A stretch of 64,000 bases of DNA from Hydrogenophaga sp. NFH-34 (GTDB lineage Bacteria > Pseudomonadota > Gammaproteobacteria > Burkholderiales > Burkholderiaceae_C), in contig NZ_JACBGE010000005.1 of the NCBI RefSeq assembly GCF_021401345.1, positions 124,001 through 188,000 on the forward strand, in the 5' to 3' direction. A program made the translations under genes and the position numbers. The notes under the pieces are model-generated. The model did not search any database. It was not told where the DNA came from and was given only the letters and a program-made list of their open reading frames with translations. This document shows positions 48,340 to 57,341 of this stretch, in pieces. Each line of letters opens with the position of its first letter. Within the stretch, counting starts at the first letter, position 1.

Positions 48340-49812
48340 ATGGACCTCAAGACCCTCACCCCCACCCGCCTCGTTCTGGCCCTCGCAGCCGCCGGCGTGA
48401 TCGGCGGCGCGGGCGCGACCTACTTCACGGGCACGCACGCAGGCGCCACCAGCCAACCGCCGGTGGCCACCCTGACCGCACCGGCACCCGCGACCATCGC
48501 CGGCACACCCGACTTCGCACAGATCGCCGCCCACCAGGGCGCGGCCGTGGTCAACATCAGCGTCAGCGGCCTGCGCAAGACGGCCGACGAAGGCGCCACC
48601 AGCGCCCCGGGCATCGACCCCAGCGACCCGTTCTACGAGTTCTTCCGGCGCTTCCAGCAAGGTGAGCAGACACCCAGCGAACAGCCCGTGCACGCCCAGG
48701 GATCGGGCTTCATCGTCAGCCCCGACGGCCTGATCCTGACCAATGCGCACGTGGTGCGCGATGCCAGCGAGGTCACGGTCAAGCTCACCGACCGGCGCGA
48801 ATTCCAGGCCAAGGTGCTGGGCGCCGACCCCAAGACCGACGTGGCCGTGCTGCGCATCGATGCCCACAACCTGCCCACCGTGACGCTGGGCACCACACGC
48901 GACCTGCGCGTGGGCGAATGGGTGCTGGCCATCGGCTCGCCGTTCGGTTTTGAAAACAGCGTGACCGCCGGCGTGGTCAGCGCCAAGGGCCGCTCGCTGC
49001 CCGACGACAGCCTGGTGCCCTTCATCCAGACCGACGTGGCCGTCAACCCCGGCAACTCCGGGGGGCCGCTGTTCAACGCCCGCGGCGAGGTGGTCGGCAT
49101 CAACTCGCAGATCTACAGCCGCTCGGGCGGCTACCAGGGCCTGTCGTTCGCCATTCCCATCGAACTGGCGAGCAAGGTCAAGGACCAGATCGTCGCCACC
49201 GGCAAGGCCAGCCATGCGCGTCTGGGCGTGACGGTGCAGGAAGTCAACCAGGCGCTGGCCGACTCGTTCCGGCTCGACAAGCCCGAGGGCGCGCTGGTCT
49301 CCGGCGTGGAACCCGGCGGCCCCGCCGAGAAGGCCGGCCTGAAGGTGGGCGACGTGATCCTGCGCCTGAACGGCCAGTCCATCGTGGCCTCGGGCGACCT
49401 GCCGGCGCTCATCGGCCAGGCCGCGCCTGGCGACAAGGTGGCGCTGGACGTGGTCCGCCAGGGCCAGCCCCAGACCATCGACGCCCGGCTCGGCGACGCG
49501 GCCACGCCCAAGAAGACCGAGACCGCCGCGGCCGGCAGCAACTTGGACCAGGGCCGCCTGGGCCTGGCCCTGCGGCCTCTGCAACCGCAGGAAAAGCACC
49601 AGGTGGGCGTGGACGGCCTGGTCATCGAAAACGTGGCCGGGGCGGCGGCCCGGGCCGGCGTGCAGCCCGGCGACCTGCTGATGGCCGTGAACGGCACACC
49701 CGTGCACAACATCGAGCAGGTGCGTGCTGCGGTGGCCAAGGCCCAGAAGTCTGTGGCGCTGCTGATCCAGCGCGACGGCGACCGCATCTTCGTGCCGGTC
49801 CGCCTGAGCTGA
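48340..49812 (+). CDS. Do-family (DegP/HtrA-type) periplasmic serine protease
   Basis: 490 residues. An N-terminal hydrophobic segment (about 10-28, LVLALAAAGVIGGAG) anchors or exports it. Catalytic triad His137 (TNAHVV), Asp167 (KTDVAVL), Ser240 (GNSGGP); two PDZ domains near 275-370 and 395-490. Degrades or refolds misfolded envelope proteins. AGGAG at 48330-48334 fixes the ATG. Follows tRNA-Sec by 90 bases but is functionally unrelated. DegQ, DegP and MucD cannot be told apart here. Confidence 0.92.
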   Translation: MDLKTLTPTRLVLALAAAGVIGGAGATYFTGTHAGATSQPPVATLTAPAPATIAGTPDFAQIAAHQGAAVVNISVSGLRKTADEGATSAPGIDPSDPFYEFFRRFQQGEQTPSEQPVHAQGSGFIVSPDGLILTNAHVVRDASEVTVKLTDRREFQAKVLGADPKTDVAVLRIDAHNLPTVTLGTTRDLRVGEWVLAIGSPFGFENSVTAGVVSAKGRSLPDDSLVPFIQTDVAVNPGNSGGPLFNARGEVVGINSQIYSRSGGYQGLSFAIPIELASKVKDQIVATGKASHARLGVTVQEVNQALADSFRLDKPEGALVSGVEPGGPAEKAGLKVGDVILRLNGQSIVASGDLPALIGQAAPGDKVALDVVRQGQPQTIDARLGDAATPKKTETAAAGSNLDQGRLGLALRPLQPQEKHQVGVDGLVIENVAGAAARAGVQPGDLLMAVNGTPVHNIEQVRAAVAKAQKSVALLIQRDGDRIFVPVRLS

Positions 49813-49832
49813 ATCCGCCCCGGGCCCGCGCC

Positions 49833-50084
49833 TCAGCCGCCGGCGGCCGGGGCGCAAGCCGACCCGCTGACGGCCGACGCCGCCACACAGCGCGCGCAGA
49901 TGCAGGCCTGGCCGCGCGTCTGCGCGGGCAGCCGGGCCAGCAGGTCGGCGCTGAAATGCTGGTCCATGCACCAGCAAGGCCCCTGCGGCACACCGGTGGC
50001 GCGCTCGATCTCCATCGCGCAGCGGTTGTCGCCCCCACACAGCGGGCAACGGGCGGGATCGGGCAAGGGAGCGGCGTCGGTCAT
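49833..50084 (-). CDS. Cysteine-rich CWC-family protein
   Basis: 83 residues, 9 cysteines. Pattern CPLCGGDNRCAMEIERATGVPQGPCWC then CICARCV fits the CWC (cysteine-rich) family, probably a small metal-binding protein of unknown role. Convergent with the protease gene, with a 20-base gap. Full length. Confidence 0.82.
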   Translation of the reverse strand: MTDAAPLPDPARCPLCGGDNRCAMEIERATGVPQGPCWCMDQHFSADLLARLPAQTRGQACICARCVAASAVSGSACAPAAGG

Positions 50085-50140
50085 GGTCAGGCTCTCGGGC
50101 GACGGAATGGCGGGGGGCTCCATGGTATGGTCTGCGGCCC

Positions 50141-50896
50141 ATGCTGCGATACCGGATTCCCTTTCTGGCTCTGGGCCACTGCCTGGCCCTGACGCTGACC
50201 CTGCTGACCGCCCCCGCCGTGCAGGCGGCCGGGCCGACCGATCCCCACACCGTGCCCGACACCCTGGCCCAGCGCCTGCAGGCCTGCACGCTCTGCCACG
50301 GCAAGGAGGGCCGGTCGACCAACAGCGGCTACTTCCCACGCATCGCCGGCAAGCCCGCCGGCTACCTGTACCACCAGTTGCTGCACTTCCGCGATGGCCG
50401 GCGCAACAACGCCGGCATGACCGCGCTGCTCGACCACCTGAGCGACGGCTACCTGCGTGAGATCGCCGACCACTTCGCCAACCTGGACCTGCCGTACCCG
50501 CCCCCACCGCCGCCCGAGGGCAGCGCCACGCTGCGCGCGCGCGGCGAACAGCTGGTGCGCCAGGGCGACCCGGCCCGGCAACTGCCCGCCTGCACGGCCT
50601 GCCACGGCAGCGCCCTGACCGGCGTGCGCCCGGCCGTTCCCGGGCTGCTCGGTCTGCCCCGCGACTACCTGCTGGGCCAGCTGGGCGCCTGGCAAACCGG
50701 CCTGCGCCAGGCCTTCGCGCCGGACTGCATGGCCGACATCGTCCGCCGGCTGTCGCCCGAAGACGCCTCGGCCGTGGCCAGTTGGCTGGCTGCACAACCG
50801 GTGCCCGTGCCGGCCCACCCGGCCCCGCCCGCGACCCAGCCCCTGCCATTGCGCTGTGGCCTGGTACCCCATGCCGCGCCGGGAGCCCGGCCATGA
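50141..50896 (+). CDS. Di-haem cytochrome c, c4/c553 type
   Basis: 251 residues. Signal peptide about 1-29 (LTLTLLTAPAVQAA). Two haem-binding motifs, CTLCH (49-53) and CTACH (151-155), each followed by an axial Met region, as in two-domain periplasmic cytochromes c4. Its stop overlaps the start of the tri-haem cytochrome by 4 bases, so the two are made together. Carries electrons toward a terminal oxidase. Confidence 0.88.
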   Translation: MLRYRIPFLALGHCLALTLTLLTAPAVQAAGPTDPHTVPDTLAQRLQACTLCHGKEGRSTNSGYFPRIAGKPAGYLYHQLLHFRDGRRNNAGMTALLDHLSDGYLREIADHFANLDLPYPPPPPPEGSATLRARGEQLVRQGDPARQLPACTACHGSALTGVRPAVPGLLGLPRDYLLGQLGAWQTGLRQAFAPDCMADIVRRLSPEDASAVASWLAAQPVPVPAHPAPPATQPLPLRCGLVPHAAPGARP

Positions 50897-52149
50897 CGCG
50901 CCCGCTGAAGATCGCACTGGCCGTGCTGGGCCTGGCCGTGGCCCTGCTGGCCGTGCTCGTGCTGCTGGAAATGCGCGCACCGGCCCTGCCGGCGGTGCCG
51001 GCAGACACGCCCGCCGCCCCGTCCGCGCAGGTGGCGCGTGGCGCCTACCTCGCGCAGGCCGGCAACTGCATGGCCTGCCACACCGCCCGGGGCGGCCAGC
51101 CGTACGCGGGCGGCCACGGCGTCGCCACCCCGTTCGGCACGGTGTTTGCCAGCAACCTCACGCCCGATCCCGCCACCGGCCTCGGCCACTGGTCGGCCGA
51201 GGCTTTCCGCCGCGCCCTGCACGAGGGCCGATCGCGCGACGGGCGCCTGCTCTACCCGGCCTTCCCCTACGACCACACGACCCGCTTGAGCGACGCCGAC
51301 ACCGACGCGCTCTACGCCTTCCTTCGCAGCCTGCCACCGGTGGCCCAGGCCACACCGCCCCACACCCTGCGCTTCCCCTACAGCACCCAGGCTGCCCTGG
51401 CGGTGTGGCGGCTGCTGTTCTTTGACGCCGGCCGCTTCGAGCCCGATCCGCAACGCAGCGCCGCGTGGAACCGGGGCGCTTACGTGGCCACCGTGGCCCA
51501 TTGCGCCGCCTGCCACACCACGCGCAACGCCTGGGGTGGTCCCGCAACGGTCTGGGGCGGCAACCGGATGCCCGACGGGCGCTGGTGGGCGCCCTCGCTG
51601 CGCGACCCGCGCGAGGCCGGCGTGCAGCACTGGAGCGAAGACCAGATCGTCGCTCTGCTGCAGGGCGGTCAGACCGCGGATGCCAGCGTGCTGGGCCCGA
51701 TGGCCGAGGTGGTGTTCCACGGCACCCAGTACCTGCACGGCGACGACCTGGCCGCCCTGGCCGGTTTTCTGCGCACCCTGCCCACCGACAGCCGCCCGGC
51801 GCCACCTTTCGAGCCGGCCGACCCGGCCCAGCGCGCGCTGGGTGAGCGCCTGTACGGCCAGCAGTGCGCGGCCTGCCACGGCGACGCGGGCCAGGGGGCC
51901 GCAGGCGCCTACCCGGCCCTGGCGGGCAACCGCGTGGTGCAGATGGATTCACCGGTCAACACCCTGCAGGCCATCCTCAGCGGCGGCTTCGCCCCCGCCA
52001 CGGCGCGGCATCCGCAACCCTACGGCATGCCCCCCTTCCGCACGCTGCTCGGCGATGGGGAAGTGGCGGCCGTGGCCAGCTTCATCCGCCAGAGCTGGGG
52101 CAACCAGGCTGCGGCGGTGGCGCCGCTGGACGTGCAGCGCGTGCGCTGA
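50893..52149 (+). CDS. Tri-haem membrane-anchored cytochrome c (alcohol/gluconate dehydrogenase subunit-like)
   Basis: 418 residues. An N-terminal hydrophobic anchor (about 7-26), then three motifs: CMACH (59-63), CAACH (204-208), CAACH (325-329). The features GNCMACHTARGGQPYAGG, ASNLTPDP, GLGHWS, and LGERLYGQQCAACHGDAGQG match the cytochrome subunit of membrane alcohol, gluconate or aldehyde dehydrogenases. No matching dehydrogenase lies beside it; the partner may be encoded elsewhere. Confidence 0.88.
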   Translation: MTRPLKIALAVLGLAVALLAVLVLLEMRAPALPAVPADTPAAPSAQVARGAYLAQAGNCMACHTARGGQPYAGGHGVATPFGTVFASNLTPDPATGLGHWSAEAFRRALHEGRSRDGRLLYPAFPYDHTTRLSDADTDALYAFLRSLPPVAQATPPHTLRFPYSTQAALAVWRLLFFDAGRFEPDPQRSAAWNRGAYVATVAHCAACHTTRNAWGGPATVWGGNRMPDGRWWAPSLRDPREAGVQHWSEDQIVALLQGGQTADASVLGPMAEVVFHGTQYLHGDDLAALAGFLRTLPTDSRPAPPFEPADPAQRALGERLYGQQCAACHGDAGQGAAGAYPALAGNRVVQMDSPVNTLQAILSGGFAPATARHPQPYGMPPFRTLLGDGEVAAVASFIRQSWGNQAAAVAPLDVQRVR

Positions 52150-52151
52150 AG

Positions 52152-52436
52152 CTAACGCCCCAGCAGCGCCTCGCCCCAGTCCCAGGGGCCGGTGAGCGTC
52201 AGCGTCACCACCACCCAGGCTCCGTCAGGCCGCACCTGCAGCTCGGCGTCCCAAACCCCGCCCTCCTCCTGCGGGCCGCGGGGCCCGGGGCCTTGCCGCT
52301 CGGCCGCCGCCAGCACCCGGCGCGCCTCGGCCACCACGGCGTCCTGCTCACCGGACGGCACGCTGGCCATGGCCTCCCAGCAGCCCAGGCCCTGGCCATC
52401 GTCGCTGGCATCAAAGATCAGATAGAGCAGTTCCAT
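52152..52436 (-). CDS. Unknown small protein, 94 residues
   Basis: Not recognised. MELLYLIFDASDDGQGLGCWEAMASVPSGEQDAVVAEA followed by a Gly/Pro-rich middle and DAELQVRPDGAWVVVTLTLTGPWDWGEALL. Cytosolic, acidic, two-strand/helix look. Its stop lies 3 bases after the stop of the cytochrome, convergent. I recall similar short hypothetical proteins in Comamonadaceae. Confidence 0.6.
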   Translation of the reverse strand: MELLYLIFDASDDGQGLGCWEAMASVPSGEQDAVVAEARRVLAAAERQGPGPRGPQEEGGVWDAELQVRPDGAWVVVTLTLTGPWDWGEALLGR

Positions 52437-52530
52437 GCTGTGAGCAGCGCCGCAGCGGGCCGGGGTGCGGCGGCAGCAGCGCTTCCAAAAGTGAAGTAGG
52501 CTTTCCGAACGGGCTCAGGGAAAAACAGGA

Positions 52531-52542
52531 GAACGGTCGTTC
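52531..52542. promoter_or_regulatory. 12-bp palindrome upstream of fadD, TetR-like operator candidate
   Basis: GAACGGTCGTTC, with perfect 5-base arms GAACG and CGTTC. Lies 66 bases before the fadD ATG. TetR-family fatty acid regulators of proteobacteria bind sites of the general form AACG-CGTT (family knowledge). No regulator gene adjoins, so this is inference. Confidence 0.4.
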
Positions 52543-52607
52543 GATTTTCGTTCCACAATCTTAAGTTTCCGACCCGAGTCCGCACACATCCACCCGGAGA
52601 GACAAGC

Positions 52608-54296
52608 ATGACCGCTGCAACGGCCGACCGCCCTTGGCTGGGCGCCTACCCCGAAGGGGTTCCCGCCGACATCGACGTGGACCAGTACCCTTCCCTGGTG
52701 CACCTGATCGAGGACAGCTTCACGCGCTTCGCGCCGCGCACGGCCTACAGCTTCATGGGCAAGGAGGTGACCTACGCCCAGACCGATGCGCTCTCGCGGG
52801 CCTTCGCCGCCTACCTCCAGGGCCTGGGGCTGGCCAAGGGCGACCGGGTCGCCATCATGATGCCCAACGTGCCCCAGTACCCCGTGGTGGTGGCCGGCAT
52901 CCTGCGCGCCGGCTACGTGGTGGTCAACGTCAACCCGCTGTACACGGCCCGCGAGCTGGAGCACCAGCTCAAGGACTCGGGCGCCAAGGCCATCGTCATC
53001 ATCGAAAACTTTGCGGCCACGCTGGAGGCCTGCCTGGCCAAGACCCCGGTCAAGCACGTGGTGCTGGCGGCCATGGGTGACCTGCTGGGCCTGCTCAAAG
53101 GCGCCATCGTCAACTACGTGGTGCGCAACGTCAAAAAGATGGTGCCCGAGTTCAGCCTGCCCCAGGCGGTGCGCTTCAACGACGCGATCGCGCGCGGCGG
53201 TCGCGGTACATTGCGCCAGCCCGACATCGGACCCGACGACGTGGCCGTGCTGCAGTACACCGGCGGCACCACGGGCGTGAGCAAGGGCGCGGTGCTGCTG
53301 CACCGCAACGTGATCGCCAACGTGCTGCAGTCCGAGGCCTGGAACGATCCGGTCATGAAGAAGGTGCCGGCCAGCGAGCAGCCCACCAGCGTCTGCGCCC
53401 TGCCGCTGTATCACATCTTCGCGTTCACCGTGAACATGATGCTGAGCCTGCGCACCGGCGGCAAGACCCTGCTCATCCCCAATCCGCGGGACCTGCCGGC
53501 CGTGCTCAAGGAGCTGTCCAAGCACACCTTCCACAGCTTCCCGGCCGTCAACACCCTGTTCAACGGCCTGGCCAACCACCCCGACTTCGGCACCGTCAAC
53601 TGGAAGAACCTCAAGGTGTCCGTGGGCGGCGGCATGGCCGTGCAGGGCGCGGTGGCCAAGCTCTGGCTGGACAAGACCGGCTGCCCGATCTGCGAAGGCT
53701 ACGGCCTGTCGGAAACCAGCCCTTCGGCCAGTTGCAACCCGGTCACCAACACGTCCTTCACCGGCACCATTGGCGTGCCCCTGCCGAACACCTGGATGAA
53801 GTGCATCGACGATGCCGGCAACCAGGTGCCCGTGGGCCAGCCCGGCGAGATCGCGATCAAGGGCCCGCAGGTGATGGCCGGCTACTGGCAGCGCCCCGAC
53901 GAGACCGCCAAGGTCATGACCGCCGACGGGTACTTCAAGTCCGGCGACATCGGCGTCATGGACGACAAGGGCTACTTCAAGATCGTCGACCGCAAGAAGG
54001 ACATGGTGCTGGTCAGCGGCTTCAACGTCTACCCCAACGAGGTCGAAGACGTGGTGGCCACGATGCCCGGCGTGCTCGAATGCGCGGTGGTCGGTGTGCC
54101 CGACGAGCGCTCGGGCGAAGCGGTCAAACTGGTGATCGTGAAGAAGGACGAATCCCTGACCGAAGCACAGGTGCGCGAGTTCTGCAAGGCCAACCTCACG
54201 GGCTACAAGCAGCCCAAGGTGATCGAGTTCCGCACCGAACTGCCCAAGACCCCGGTCGGCAAGATCCTGCGCCGCGAACTGCGCGACAAGAAGTAG
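52608..54296 (+). CDS. fadD: Long-chain fatty acid-CoA ligase
   Basis: 562 residues, typical length. AMP-forming synthetase. Motifs: YTGGTTGVSKGAVLLHRN (A3 loop), CEGYGLSETSPSASCNP, GYFKSGDIGVMDDKGYFKIVDRKKDMVLVSGFNVYPNEVED, and the C-terminal catalytic lysine region PKTPVGKILRREL. Activates fatty acids for beta-oxidation at the inner membrane. GGAGA at 52596-52600 sets the start. Confidence 0.93.
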   Translation: MTAATADRPWLGAYPEGVPADIDVDQYPSLVHLIEDSFTRFAPRTAYSFMGKEVTYAQTDALSRAFAAYLQGLGLAKGDRVAIMMPNVPQYPVVVAGILRAGYVVVNVNPLYTARELEHQLKDSGAKAIVIIENFAATLEACLAKTPVKHVVLAAMGDLLGLLKGAIVNYVVRNVKKMVPEFSLPQAVRFNDAIARGGRGTLRQPDIGPDDVAVLQYTGGTTGVSKGAVLLHRNVIANVLQSEAWNDPVMKKVPASEQPTSVCALPLYHIFAFTVNMMLSLRTGGKTLLIPNPRDLPAVLKELSKHTFHSFPAVNTLFNGLANHPDFGTVNWKNLKVSVGGGMAVQGAVAKLWLDKTGCPICEGYGLSETSPSASCNPVTNTSFTGTIGVPLPNTWMKCIDDAGNQVPVGQPGEIAIKGPQVMAGYWQRPDETAKVMTADGYFKSGDIGVMDDKGYFKIVDRKKDMVLVSGFNVYPNEVEDVVATMPGVLECAVVGVPDERSGEAVKLVIVKKDESLTEAQVREFCKANLTGYKQPKVIEFRTELPKTPVGKILRRELRDKK

Positions 54297-54406
54297 CCCG
54301 CCGCGCACAGCCTGTCCTTCCCTCAGGGACAGCGCGATGCGGCTGTGCCACGTTCTCGACGCTGTCCACGCTCTGATCGCGCACAGGCTTCTGGTCCAAT
54401 GCGCCC

Positions 54407-55162
54407 ATGAACAAGACGCCCCGTACCGCCATCGTCGCCGCCCTGCACGACGAGCTCGCCAGCGTGCTGGCCCTCATGCCCGATGAGCAGAAGCAGGTGA
54501 TCGGGGGCCGGGCGTTCTGGGTCGGGCATCTGCACGGGCAGGAGGTGGTGGCGGTGCTCAGCGGCATCGGCAAAGTGGCGGCAGCCACCACGGCCACGCT
54601 GTTGATAGAGCGTTTTCACGTGCAACGCATCGTGTTCACTGGCGTGGCCGGTGGCCTTGGGCCGGGTGTACGGGTCGGGGACGTGGTGTTGGCCCGCAGC
54701 TTCCTGCAACACGACATGGATGCCTCACCGCTGTTTCCGCGCCATGAGGTGCCGGGTTACGGGCGTGCCCGCTTTGACGCCGACAGCGGCTTGGCCGATG
54801 CGCTGGCACTGGCTTGCGAGCGCATGCTGGGCGCCTTGCCCCCACAGTTGGACGCCAGCACCGTTCAGGCCTTCGCTCTTCAGACCCCGCGCCTGCACCA
54901 GGGCTTGCTGATCAGCGGCGACCGCTTCGTGGCCACCACAGCCGAAAGCACCAAGCTGCAACGCGAGCTGCCCGAGGCCTTGGCGGTGGAAATGGAGGGG
55001 GCGGCATTTGCGCAGGTCTGCCACGATTTTGGCGTGCCGCTGGCGGTGGTGAGAACCATTTCGGACCGCGCCGATGACGATGCCCATGTGGATTTCCCGC
55101 GCTTCCTGCGCGACGTGGCCAGCCGCTACAGCGGTGCCATCGTTCGCGAGCTGATGGCCTGA
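54407..55162 (+). CDS. mtnN: 5'-methylthioadenosine/S-adenosylhomocysteine nucleosidase-like protein
   Basis: 251 residues, slightly longer than usual (about 230). Nucleosidase fold: AIVAALHDELASVLALM, VVAVLSGIGKVAAATTATLLIERF, FTGVAGGLGPGVRVGDVVLA, VEMEGAAFAQVCHDFGVPLAVVRTISDRADDDA with the catalytic Glu and Asp. Cleaves adenine from MTA, SAH or 5'-deoxyadenosine. Convergent with the GntR gene (6-base gap). Confidence 0.87.
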   Translation: MNKTPRTAIVAALHDELASVLALMPDEQKQVIGGRAFWVGHLHGQEVVAVLSGIGKVAAATTATLLIERFHVQRIVFTGVAGGLGPGVRVGDVVLARSFLQHDMDASPLFPRHEVPGYGRARFDADSGLADALALACERMLGALPPQLDASTVQAFALQTPRLHQGLLISGDRFVATTAESTKLQRELPEALAVEMEGAAFAQVCHDFGVPLAVVRTISDRADDDAHVDFPRFLRDVASRYSGAIVRELMA

Positions 55163-55168
55163 GGCGGC

Positions 55169-55873
55169 TCAGCGCGTCTTGCGCGCACCCGTGACGGGCG
55201 ACAGCGCCTGCCTCAGGCGGTCTTCGCGCTGCGGAACCTCCGCACTCAAGGCGCGTTCGACGTGGCCAATGTGGTCGAGCATGCGCCGCCGTGCCAACGG
55301 CAGATCACCAGCCTCCAGCGCCGCCACGATGGCGGCGTGCTCATCACAAGACTGTCTGGCGTCATGGGTGGACTGGTAGAGCGTGGCGGCGAGCGTGGTG
55401 CGGGCCGTGAGATCGCGCAGCACGTCGCACAGCAAGCGGTGGCCCAGGTTTTCCGCCAGACACACATGGAAATCCGCCAGCATGAAAGCCCTCGTGGCAG
55501 CGTCGTCCTGCTGGATGGCCAGACGCTCCTGTTCGATATGGCGGCGCAAGGCTCGGGCCACCTGCTGCAGAGGGCGGCCTTCCTCCGTGGGCTCGGTCGC
55601 GGGTGGCGCCAGGATGCCGGCCTCGACGATGCGGCGGGCCGAGAATGCGTCCCGCGCGTCGTCCATGGACGGCTCCACCACATACCAGCCCTTGCGCGGC
55701 CGCACCTCCACGAACCCCCTGGCCTGCAACTGCATCAGGGCTTCGCGCACCATGGTGCGGCTGACCTGGAAGAGGTCGGCCAGCTCCTGTTCGCCCAGCC
55801 GCTGCCCAGGCGCGAGTTGCTGCGCCAGGATGGATTCGACGACTCGTTGGGCGATTTCAAGCTGGGTGGACAT
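55169..55873 (-). CDS. GntR-family transcriptional regulator (FadR subfamily, FCD domain)
   Basis: 234 residues. Winged HTH in the first about 75 residues (GQRLGEQELADLFQVSRTMVREALMQLQARGFVEVRP), then the FCD helical ligand domain with metal-binding His and Asp positions. Usually senses a carboxylate. Lies 48 bases downstream of dctA on the same strand; a palindrome before dctA (57223-57242) is the likely operator. Confidence 0.9.
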   Translation of the reverse strand: MSTQLEIAQRVVESILAQQLAPGQRLGEQELADLFQVSRTMVREALMQLQARGFVEVRPRKGWYVVEPSMDDARDAFSARRIVEAGILAPPATEPTEEGRPLQQVARALRRHIEQERLAIQQDDAATRAFMLADFHVCLAENLGHRLLCDVLRDLTARTTLAATLYQSTHDARQSCDEHAAIVAALEAGDLPLARRRMLDHIGHVERALSAEVPQREDRLRQALSPVTGARKTR

Positions 55874-55921
55874 CAGCCGAACACTGTAACGCCTTCGCCT
55901 TGCGCCGCCTGGACTCCTCGG

Positions 55922-57199
55922 TCATTCCAATCGGGGCTGTTCCCTGCCGTCCAGCACGGCATGGGCTTTGGTGCGGTCAATGTCACCTTCCCAGGCCGCG
56001 ACCACCACGGTGGCCACGCAGTTGCCGATCAAGTTGCCCAGTGCCCGGGCGATGCCCATGAACCAGTCAATCGACAGCACCAGGACCAGCCCAATGGCCG
56101 GAATCGCCGGAATGGCATGCAATGTGGCAGCCAACACCACGATGGCCGAACCCGGGACGCCATGGGCACCTTTGCTGGTGACCAGCGAGATCGCCAGGAT
56201 GGCCAGCAGGTCCGACATCGAGATGGGGGTGTTGGTGGCTTGCGCAATGAACACCGCCGCCAGCGTGATGTAGATGGAGAACGCGTCCAGGTTGAAGGAA
56301 TAGCCGGTGGGAATGACCAGACCCACGGTGGAGTCCTTGATGCCCATGCCGCGCAGCTTGGCCATGATCTGCGGCAACACGCTGTCGGACGATGTGGTGG
56401 CAAACACCACGGCCAGTTCCTCGCGCAGATAGCGCAACAACTTGAAGATGCTGAAGCCGGCCATGCGCATGATCAGACCCAGCACCACAAAGACAAAGAA
56501 GATCACAGCGCCGTAGAACAGCAACACCAGCATGCCCAACTGCTTGAGCGAACCCAGGCCGTATTTGCCCACGGTGAAGGCAATGGCACCCAGCACGCCC
56601 AGCGGGGCGAGTTTGATGATGAGGCCCATGATCTTGAACAGCACCTGCGAGAGCGTGTCGATGAAACCCGCCACCGGCGCACCACGTTCGCCCAGCAAAG
56701 CCAGGGCGCAGCCGAACAGCACGGCAAACAGCAGCACCTGAAGCACATCGCCGTTGGCAAAAGCCGCCACCACCGTGGTGGGAATCAGCTTCATCAGGAA
56801 CTCCACCGTGCCTCCGCTGGTGAGCTTGTCCGCATTGCTGGCGTAGGCACTCATGGCAGACGCGTCGAGTGTGGCCGGGTTCACGTTCATGCCCACGCCG
56901 GGCTGGAACCAGAACGCCAGCACCAGGCCCAGCAACAGGGCGATGGTGGTGACGACCTCGAAATAGATCAGCGCCTTGACGCCAACCCGGCCGACCCGCT
57001 TGAGATCACCTGCGCCCGCGATGCCATGCACCACCACGCAGAAGACCAGCACCGGGATGATCATCTTGATGAGCTTGATGAATCCATCACCCAAGGGCTT
57101 GAGTTTGACCGCCAGCTCCGGCGATACGAACCCCAGGGCAATGCCCAGCAGCAGGGCCAGCAACACCTGCCCGAACAGGGACTTGAAAAACTTGGCCAC
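55922..57199 (-). CDS. dctA: C4-dicarboxylate transporter DctA (DAACS family)
   Basis: 425 residues, inner membrane, eight membrane segments plus two hairpin loops. Features: GQVLLALLLGIALG, FIKLIKMIIPVLVFCVVVHGIAG, SSDSVLPQIM, GLVIPTGYSFNLDAFSIY. Na+- or H+-coupled uptake of succinate, fumarate and malate. GTG at 57199 with AGGAG 6 bases before it (57205-57209 on the minus strand) is clearly the start. An upstream in-frame start is not needed. Confidence 0.93.
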   Translation of the reverse strand: MAKFFKSLFGQVLLALLLGIALGFVSPELAVKLKPLGDGFIKLIKMIIPVLVFCVVVHGIAGAGDLKRVGRVGVKALIYFEVVTTIALLLGLVLAFWFQPGVGMNVNPATLDASAMSAYASNADKLTSGGTVEFLMKLIPTTVVAAFANGDVLQVLLFAVLFGCALALLGERGAPVAGFIDTLSQVLFKIMGLIIKLAPLGVLGAIAFTVGKYGLGSLKQLGMLVLLFYGAVIFFVFVVLGLIMRMAGFSIFKLLRYLREELAVVFATTSSDSVLPQIMAKLRGMGIKDSTVGLVIPTGYSFNLDAFSIYITLAAVFIAQATNTPISMSDLLAILAISLVTSKGAHGVPGSAIVVLAATLHAIPAIPAIGLVLVLSIDWFMGIARALGNLIGNCVATVVVAAWEGDIDRTKAHAVLDGREQPRLE

Positions 57200-57222
57200 C
57201 TTTTCTCCTCGACAAGTTAGAA

Positions 57223-57242
57223 ATACAAATCTTGTATGCAAG
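57223..57242. promoter_or_regulatory. Overlapping palindromes upstream of dctA, GntR-type operator candidate
   Basis: ATACAA-ATC-TTGTAT (57223-57237) has perfect 6-base arms, and CTTG-TATG-CAAG (57231-57242) overlaps it. Core TTGTATGCAAG resembles FadR/GntR-family half sites. It lies 24 bases before the dctA GTG, in the expected promoter/leader position, and the downstream gene encodes a GntR-family regulator. Confidence 0.55.
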
Positions 57243-57341
57243 AATGTAGGCAAGAAAACCTGTTGGCTTTCGAGGGATTTCCCTAGGTTGGAATGGCCGT
57301 CTGTCGGCGTGCAGGACGGCGCTGACCTGGCCAGACGGGGC

